A DNA stretch of 64,000 nt from DASVRA01 sp036388855. Lineage in GTDB: Bacteria; Pseudomonadota; Alphaproteobacteria; Caulobacterales; Caulobacteraceae. How positions within the stretch are numbered: position 1 is the stretch's first letter; each line of letters begins with the position of its first letter. Both the position numbers and the translations under genes were made by a program. Under the pieces are notes generated by a model. The model was not told the DNA's origin and did not search any database. It was given only the letters and a program-made list of their open reading frames with translations. Shown one piece after another: positions 58,800-64,000 of this stretch. The stretch spans positions 1 through 64,000 of the forward strand of contig DASVRA010000033.1 of the NCBI GenBank assembly GCA_036388855.1, read 5' to 3'.

Positions 58800-60089
58800 T
58801 TGCTCGCCGCCCTCCTAGCCGCCCTTGCGCCCTCGCTGATCGCGCTGCTCACCGTCGCCGCCCTGATCTCGGCGGCCGAGACCGCCATGACCGCCGCCAG
58901 CCGCGGCCGCCTGCACCAGCTGGAGCGCGAGGGCGACCATGCCGCGCGGCGCGTCAACCGGCTGATCGCCAACCAGGAGAACATGATCGGGGCGATCCTG
59001 CTCTCCAACAACGTGGTCAACATCCTGGCCTCGGCGCTGACCACTGCGGTGCTGAGCGCGGTGTTCCCCGGAGCGCTGGGCGTGCTCATCGCCACAGTGG
59101 TGATGACCGTGCTGATCGTGGTGTTCGGCGAAATCCTGCCCAAGACCTTGGCCATCACCCGCCCCGACGACGTGGCCCGCACCTTGTCGATCCCCACCCA
59201 ATGGCTGGTGCGGGTGTTCGGCCCGCTCGCCTACGCCGCCCAGTGGATCGTGCGCCAAACCCTGCGCCCGTTCGGGGTGAGGATGGGGATGGAAACCGAC
59301 GTGCTGGCCGCGCACGAGGAGATCCGGGGCGCGGTCGAATACCACCACTCCGAGGGCCTGGTCGAAAGCGGCGACCGGCGCATGCTGGGCGGCGTGCTCG
59401 ACCTCTCGGAGATGGACGTCTCCGAGATCATGGTCCACCGCAAGAACATGTCCCTGCTGGACGCCGACCGTCCCGCGCGCGAGCTGATCCAGGCGGCCCT
59501 GGACGACCCCCACACCCGGCTCCCCCTCTACAAGGAGGACCCGGAGAACATCGTCGGCGTGCTGCACGCCAAGGACCTGCTGCGCGCGCTCGCCGCCGCT
59601 GAAGGGCGAATGGAGGGGATCGATGTCCTCGCCATTTCCCGCGAGCCCTGGTTCATCCCCGACACCACCAATCTGAAGGACCAGCTCGACGCCTTCCTCA
59701 AGCGCCGCAGCCATTTCGCCCTGGTGGTCGACGAATACGGCGCCCTGCAGGGCCTGGTCACCCTGGAAGACATCCTCGAGGAGATCGTCGGCGAAATCGA
59801 GGACGAGCACGACATGGCCGTCGAAGGCGTCCAGGTCCAGCCCGACGGCGGCGTCATCTGCGACGGCGCGGTCACCGTGCGCGACCTCAACCGGCTGATG
59901 GACTGGGACCTGCCCGACGAGGAGGCGGTCACCGTCGCCGGCCTGGTGATCCACGAGGCCCAGACCATCCCCGACGTCGGCCAGACCTTCATCTTCCACC
60001 GCCACCGCTTCCAGATCCTGCGCCGCCAGCGCAACCAGATCACCTCCCTGAGGGTCAGCCCGCGGCTGGAGGCGCCGGCGGAGGCGTGA
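58800..60089 (+). CDS. CNNM/CorC-type membrane protein with CBS pair
   Basis: With TTG at 58800 (AGGA upstream) the product has 429 residues. A DUF21 membrane domain (residues 1-190, including SAAETAMTAASRGRL and VIVVFGEILPKTLAITRP) is followed by two CBS domains and a C-terminal CorC_HlyC domain (HRHRFQILRRQRNQI). Relatives export Mg2+ or Co2+ or confer their resistance. GTGA couples it to the flavoprotein gene. In many alphaproteobacteria aroK-aroB precedes this gene, but not here. Confidence 0.9.
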   Translation: MLAALLAALAPSLIALLTVAALISAAETAMTAASRGRLHQLEREGDHAARRVNRLIANQENMIGAILLSNNVVNILASALTTAVLSAVFPGALGVLIATVVMTVLIVVFGEILPKTLAITRPDDVARTLSIPTQWLVRVFGPLAYAAQWIVRQTLRPFGVRMGMETDVLAAHEEIRGAVEYHHSEGLVESGDRRMLGGVLDLSEMDVSEIMVHRKNMSLLDADRPARELIQAALDDPHTRLPLYKEDPENIVGVLHAKDLLRALAAAEGRMEGIDVLAISREPWFIPDTTNLKDQLDAFLKRRSHFALVVDEYGALQGLVTLEDILEEIVGEIEDEHDMAVEGVQVQPDGGVICDGAVTVRDLNRLMDWDLPDEEAVTVAGLVIHEAQTIPDVGQTFIFHRHRFQILRRQRNQITSLRVSPRLEAPAEA

Positions 60090-61230
60090 ACGCAGCCTTC
60101 GACCTCGCCATCGTCGGCGGCGGCTTCGCCGGCCTGGCGGCCGCGCGGTCGGCGGCGCTGCGGGGGCTCCGCACCGTGGTGCTGGAGGCCAAGCCCGCGC
60201 TCGGCACCCGCCTGCACACCACCGGCATCTTCGTGCGCGAGGCCGCCGACGCCTACGACATCCCGCTCGCCCTGTCCCGGCGCGTGCCCAAGGTGCGCCT
60301 CTACGGGCCCAGCCGCCGTTCGCTCGATCTGGACGCCCCGGGCTACTACTTCCTGACCACCGACACCGCCGCCGTGCTGCGCTGGCTAGGCGACGAAGCC
60401 GAGCGCGCGGGCGCCCACGTGCGCGCCGCCTGCCGCTTCGAAGGCTGCGAGCGCGCCGACGGCGGCTGGCGCCTCAGCGCCGGCGGCGAGACGCTGCGGG
60501 CCCGCTACCTGCTCGGCGCCGACGGTGCCCGCTCGGCCGTGGCCAAGGCCCTCGGCCTCTCCGCCAACCGCCGCTTCCTCACCGGCGTCGAGCGCGAGTA
60601 CGCCGATCCCGGCCGCCTCGACCCCGACTACCTCCATTGCGTCCTCGATAGCCGCACCGCCCCTGGCTACATCGCCTGGGCGGCGGTGAACCCCCGCGCG
60701 GCCCAGGTGGGCCTGGCGGTCTCCGACGGCCGCAAGCCCCGCATCGACGCCTTCGCCCGCGAGGCCGAAGTCCTGTTCGCCTCGACCCCGCCCACGCCGA
60801 GGAACGCCGCGCCGGCCTGATCCCCTGCGGCGGCGTCCTTCCGAGGTGGTCTGCGCCCGGCGCCATGCTGGTCGGAGACGCGGCCGGCATGGTCTCCCCG
60901 CTCACCGGCGGCGGCATCCACCCCGCGCTCGCGCTGGGCCGCCGCGCCGGCCAGTCGATCGCCGACCACCTCGCCGCCGCCGGCCCCGCGCCCGAGCTGG
61001 CGGTGCGCGCCGAACTGCCCAACTGGACCGCCAAGCTGGCGCTTCGGTCCTTGCTCGACCTCGCCCCACCCAACTGGATGTTCGAAGCCGCCCTCTCCGC
61101 CGGCCCCCTGGCCGTCTTCGCCCGCCGCGTGTTCTTCGGCCGAGGGCGCGGTGAAGAGGGTGGCGACGCCCGGAAGAGCCGGGTCATGACGAAAACCCGG
61201 AGCGGAGCAGACCCCGTGGTCGAGCTCTAA
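60086..61230 (+). pseudogene. FAD-dependent oxidoreductase (geranylgeranyl-reductase-like), frameshifted
   Basis: The 5' frame (60086-60820) begins with a Rossmann FAD motif DLAIVGGGFAGLAAAR and VVLEAKPALG, and contains LLGADGARSAVAKALG. It runs into a stop after 244 residues. The continuation is in the next frame back: LDPAHAEERRAGLIP, then MLVGDAAGMVSPLTGGGIHPALALGRRAG, the second FAD-binding motif, ending at 61230. The break is a single missing base near 60779: reading LF-G-LDP requires one more G in TTCGCCTC. The repaired protein would be about 381 residues. This may be a real lesion or an assembly error. The start overlaps the CNNM stop (GTGA). Confidence 0.85.
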
Positions 61231-61502
61231 GCCCCCTCCCCCGGCGCCAACGCCGTCACCGAGAGAGCGTGCACCGGCCCCGCCAGCTCCTCGGCCAGCA
61301 CCTTGTTGACCATCCGCTGCCGCTCCACCCGCTGCTTGTGCGCGAAGGCGGCCGCCACGAGGGCGACGGTGAAGTGGCTCTCGCCGCCCTCCCTCGCGCC
61401 GGCGTGGCCCGCGTGACTGGCGGAGTCGTCGGTGATGTCGAGCCGCTCCGGCTGGAACGCCTCGGTCAGCTTCTGCCTGATGCGATCGGCGACCAAAGCC
61501 AT
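61227..61502 (-). CDS. bolA: BolA-family protein
   Basis: The 91-residue protein has the class II KH-like BolA fold: IRQKLTEAFQPERLDITDDS, the histidine-rich SHAGHAG loop, SHFTVALVA and KQRVERQRMVNKVLAEEL. BolA binds Fe-S clusters with monothiol glutaredoxins and can act as a regulator. It is convergent with the frameshifted flavoprotein (4-base overlap) and divergent from the J-domain gene. Confidence 0.92.
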   Translation of the reverse strand: MALVADRIRQKLTEAFQPERLDITDDSASHAGHAGAREGGESHFTVALVAAAFAHKQRVERQRMVNKVLAEELAGPVHALSVTALAPGEGA

Positions 61503-61555
61503 GTTTCCGCCCTGTCAATTCTTGATTGGAAAGCCTTCCCCCACATACTGCGAAA

Positions 61556-62194
61556 ATGAGCGGCGCGTTCCAATACCGGCCGAAGTTCGTCGACATCCGC
61601 GTGCGCCCGCCCAAGCAAGGCGAGGCCGAGCGCGACGCCGACGTGCATGTGCTGGGGCCGGGCGAGCGACGCTGCGACCACCCCGGCTGCCTGGCGGCGG
61701 CGACCGCCCGCGCGCCCAAGTCGCCCAAGCTGATGGACCAGCACTACTGGTTCTGCCAGCCGCACGCGGCCGAATACAACAAGGGCTGGGACTTCTTCGC
61801 CGGCATGAACGAAGGCCAGATCCGCGCCCACCAGGAAGCAACCATCACCGGCGATCGTCCGACCTGGCAGTTCAAGGCCTCGAAGTTCTCGCGCGAGGCG
61901 GCCTCGTTCGCCGCCGGCGCGGGAAGGTTCGCCGACCCCTTCGGCATGTTCCGCGGGGGGCGCCAGCGCGCGCCCGAGCCCGAGGGCGAACGGCGCCTGG
62001 GCCGCATCGAGCGCGGCGCGCTTGCCGACCTCGACCTGCCGGAAGCGGCGACCGCGCCGGAAATCCGCGCCCGCTACACCGAGTTGGTCAAGCTCTGCCA
62101 CCCCGACGCCAACGGCGGCGACCGCTCGGCCGAGCAGAAGCTGCAGAAGGTGCTCAAGGCTTACACGGCGCTGCGGAAGGCCAAGATGGCCTGA
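61556..62194 (+). CDS. J-domain protein
   Basis: Starting at the ATG at 61556 gives 212 residues. The C-terminal J-domain contains the essential HPD at 182-184 (LVKLCHPDANGG). The N-terminal half has a possible zinc set (CDHPGC at 40-45, FCQPH at 66-70). It should stimulate a DnaK-type chaperone for an unknown client. In many alphaproteobacteria it sits between bolA and cobS; here bolA is present but cobS is 6 kb away. AAAA precedes the ATG, with no strong RBS. Confidence 0.85.
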   Translation: MSGAFQYRPKFVDIRVRPPKQGEAERDADVHVLGPGERRCDHPGCLAAATARAPKSPKLMDQHYWFCQPHAAEYNKGWDFFAGMNEGQIRAHQEATITGDRPTWQFKASKFSREAASFAAGAGRFADPFGMFRGGRQRAPEPEGERRLGRIERGALADLDLPEAATAPEIRARYTELVKLCHPDANGGDRSAEQKLQKVLKAYTALRKAKMA

Positions 62195-62314
62195 GGCGGG
62201 GGCCTTGGCAGCAAATGAGAGTCCTGCCTGAGCCTATCGTGCAGGTCTTTTAATCAAGTCGCCGCTGCATCCAGACACCGTGTAGTCTGCCTCTCCCTTG
62301 GGAGGGCGCTCCAT
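62195..62314. other. intergenic region before the hydrolase
   Basis: The 120-base gap contains an AT-richer stretch around 62248-62258 (CTTTTAATC) that could be part of a promoter for the hydrolase. No repeat or terminator is seen. Confidence 0.3.
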
Positions 62315-63772
62315 ATGCAGGTTCTGACCGGGCTTCTCGCGGCTGCGGCGTTGGCCGGCGCGCCAACCGCAGGCGACAGCGCGGCCAGCCAGCCACGGCT
62401 GCGGTTGGCGCCCTGCAGCATCGCGGGGGTGGAGGGCCCGCTTGAGTGCGGGACCCTCACGGTTGCGGAGAACCGCGCGACCGGCCGGGGGCGGATGCTG
62501 CCGCTCAAGGTGGTGGTGGCGCGGGCGAAGTCCCCCCAGCCGCGCGAGCCGATCTTCATCCTCTCCGGCGGTCCGGGCCAGGCGGCGACCGACGCCGTGG
62601 GCGGCTTCACCGGCGGGCCTCAGCAGCAAGAGCACGACATCGTGTTCATGGACCTGCGCGGCACGGGCGAAGGGCATCGGCTGGCCTGCCGCACCGCCAC
62701 CGACGAGAACCTGCAGGGCTACCTCGAGCCCCTGTTCAACGAGCGCGAACTGATCCGCGCCTGCCGTGCCGAGCTGGAGAAGTCCGCCGACCTCACCCAG
62801 TACACCACGCCCATCTCCATGCAGGACCTGGACGACCTGCGCCGGGCGCTAGGCTACGGCAAGATCAACCTGCTCGGCGGCTCGTACGGCAGCCGCACGG
62901 GCATCGTGTACATGCGCATGTACCCACAGCACGTGCATGCGGCTGTCCTGATGTCACTGGCGCCGCTCTCCTCACGCGCGCCGCTGCACTTCGCCAAGGC
63001 GGCGCAGGGGGCGTTCGAGGCCCTAGTGGAGGACTGCAGGGCGGAGCCGGCTTGCAAGGCGGCCTATCCGGACCCCCACGGCGACATCGCGGCGATCCTG
63101 GCGGCGCTGAAGCGGGAGCCCGCGCGCGTACAGGTGCGCCATCCCGCGACCGGGGCGCCGGCGGAGGTGACCCTGACGCCTTCCGCGTTCGGCGATGGCC
63201 TGCGGGTGATGCTGTATTCTTCAGAAACTGGGCGGCAGGTCCCGTTGCTGCTGCAGCGCGCGCGGGCGGGAGACTACCGGCCGTTCGCCGAAGCCGCGCT
63301 GGCGGCCAACCGGGGAGCCAGGAACAGCCTGGCGTTGGGGCTGACCCTGTCGAGCAGCTGCCCCGAGGACACGGCGCGCATCCGGCCCGAGGAGGTGGAG
63401 ACGGCGACGGCGGGGAGCTTCATCGGCGACTACCGCGTGCGCGCCCAGATGGCGGCCTGTGAGCTGTGGCCGAAGGGGAAGATGCCCGCGGACTACTTCC
63501 GTGAGTTTCCGACCACCGTGCCCACCTTGCTAGTGTCCGGCAGGCTCGATCCGGTGACGCCGCCGGAGCGCGGCGAGGACGCGCGGCGCCTGCTGCCCAA
63601 CAGCCTGCACATCGTCACGCCCGGCAGCCACAGCGAGGCAGGCGACTGCGTCGGCGCCATCGGGCTGGAGCTGTTCCGCACCGGCAGCGTGAAGGGGCTC
63701 GACACCAGCTGCGTGGGCAAGCTGAAGATGCCGCCCTTCGTGCTGCCGGGCCAGGCGCCGCCGCCCGCCTGA
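62315..63772 (+). CDS. secreted alpha/beta hydrolase, TAP-like
   Basis: The 485-residue protein has an N-terminal signal (cleavage around residue 20). The fold contains FILSGGPGQAA, DLRGTGEG and nucleophile Ser190 in GGSYGSRTG. The acid is in SGRLDPVTPP and His in GSHSEAGDC. The TAP-like C-terminal part suggests a peptidase acting on small peptides, similar to prolyl or tripeptidyl aminopeptidases. It is convergent with the flagellar gene at the right edge, eight bases apart. Confidence 0.85.
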   Translation: MQVLTGLLAAAALAGAPTAGDSAASQPRLRLAPCSIAGVEGPLECGTLTVAENRATGRGRMLPLKVVVARAKSPQPREPIFILSGGPGQAATDAVGGFTGGPQQQEHDIVFMDLRGTGEGHRLACRTATDENLQGYLEPLFNERELIRACRAELEKSADLTQYTTPISMQDLDDLRRALGYGKINLLGGSYGSRTGIVYMRMYPQHVHAAVLMSLAPLSSRAPLHFAKAAQGAFEALVEDCRAEPACKAAYPDPHGDIAAILAALKREPARVQVRHPATGAPAEVTLTPSAFGDGLRVMLYSSETGRQVPLLLQRARAGDYRPFAEAALAANRGARNSLALGLTLSSSCPEDTARIRPEEVETATAGSFIGDYRVRAQMAACELWPKGKMPADYFREFPTTVPTLLVSGRLDPVTPPERGEDARRLLPNSLHIVTPGSHSEAGDCVGAIGLELFRTGSVKGLDTSCVGKLKMPPFVLPGQAPPPA

Positions 63773-63779
63773 GCCCGAC

Positions 63780-64000
63780 CTAGCGGAGCAGGTCGAGCAG
63801 GGAAGTATCGCGCAGGGTGGCGAATACCTGGGCGGAGGCCTGCACCGCCGTCTGCGCCTGGGCCAGGCGCGTGGCGGCCTCGGCGATGTCGACCTCCGAC
63901 AGGTCGCCGACCAGCTTCTCCAGCATCACCTGCCGGTCCTCCTGGGCCGCGCGGGTGTCGTCCAGCCGGTTTTGCAGCAGGCCGTTTTGCGCCGCCTTGT
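63780..64000 (-). CDS. flgL: flagellar hook-filament junction protein FlgL, C-terminal part
   Basis: Only the last 72 codons are in the window; the start lies beyond 64000. The translation (NRLDDTRAAQEDRQVMLEK, LSEVDIAEAATRLAQAQT, AVQASAQVFATLRDTSLLDLLR) is the C-terminal flagellin/HAP helix. The VDIAEAATRL and Leu-rich LLDLL end resemble FlgL (HAP3) more than flagellin FliC. It would join the hook to the filament. Confidence 0.8.
   Translation of the reverse strand, partial: KAAQNGLLQNRLDDTRAAQEDRQVMLEKLVGDLSEVDIAEAATRLAQAQTAVQASAQVFATLRDTSLLDLLR

Overview
The window is chromosomal DNA of an alphaproteobacterium. GC is high (a hand-counted 60-base block inside cobS is 67%). The gene content is typical of Caulobacterales, probably Caulobacter or Phenylobacterium: RNase E ending in a Gly-Trp-Trp peptide, a fused IspDF, NtrY-NtrX, Hfq-HflX, the tsaE-amgK-murU-addB-addA-trxA operon, ctaE-SURF1, an AccA/XerD/CNNM/BolA/J-domain neighbourhood, and a FlgL-like C-terminus at the right edge. 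The genus is inferred from family and gene order only. I see no rRNA, tRNA, CRISPR array or transposase.

Layout. 1-6.3 kb is an accessory-like block: an RTX protein cut by the left edge, a HTH-TM-TPR regulator, a secreted esterase and an orphan HNH protein. 6.3-15 kb holds envelope and RNA genes: PBP1A and an AmiC-type amidase on the minus strand, then RNase E, an M48 protease and a DsbA-like lipoprotein on the plus strand. 15-18.2 kb has a disordered secreted protein, the one clear intrinsic terminator and a second RTX protein. 18.2-27 kb holds transporters, lipoyl synthase, a COQ10/RatA-like START protein, a CinA-type amidase, a membrane-bound spermidine-synthase-like protein and IspDF. 27-35.5 kb runs ntrY-ntrX-dat, an ABC exporter pair, then hfq-hflX. 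35.5-39.5 kb is a minus-strand group (O-methyltransferase, ZapE, a membrane thioredoxin-like protein, MmsA). 39.6-50 kb is a tightly overlapping plus-strand run for PG-precursor recycling and double-strand break repair. 50-64 kb mixes respiratory assembly, a beta-lactamase-fold hydrolase, a paired hairpin repeat, an AT-rich TIR-like membrane gene, cobS, accA, a mechanosensitive channel, xerD, CNNM, a frameshifted flavoprotein, bolA, a J-domain protein and a hydrolase.

How the genes work together. AmgK and MurU salvage MurNAc to UDP-MurNAc, which feeds the same cell wall that PBP1A polymerises and the amidase remodels. AddA and AddB form one helicase-nuclease. NtrY and NtrX are a sensor and regulator pair. 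Hfq and RNase E are the core of sRNA regulation and mRNA decay. Many neighbours share a four-base stop/start overlap (GTGA, TTGA, ATGA), so translational coupling is common here.

Most unusual points: a 40% GC TIR-like two-helix membrane protein inserted against the 3' end of cobS; a pair of inverted hairpin repeats whose tips differ but keep base pairing; an hfq leader able to form two mutually exclusive hairpins, one of which hides the ribosome binding site; three 8-base direct repeats at exact 10-base spacing between the first RTX gene and its divergent regulator; and an NtrX without the GAFTGA loop.
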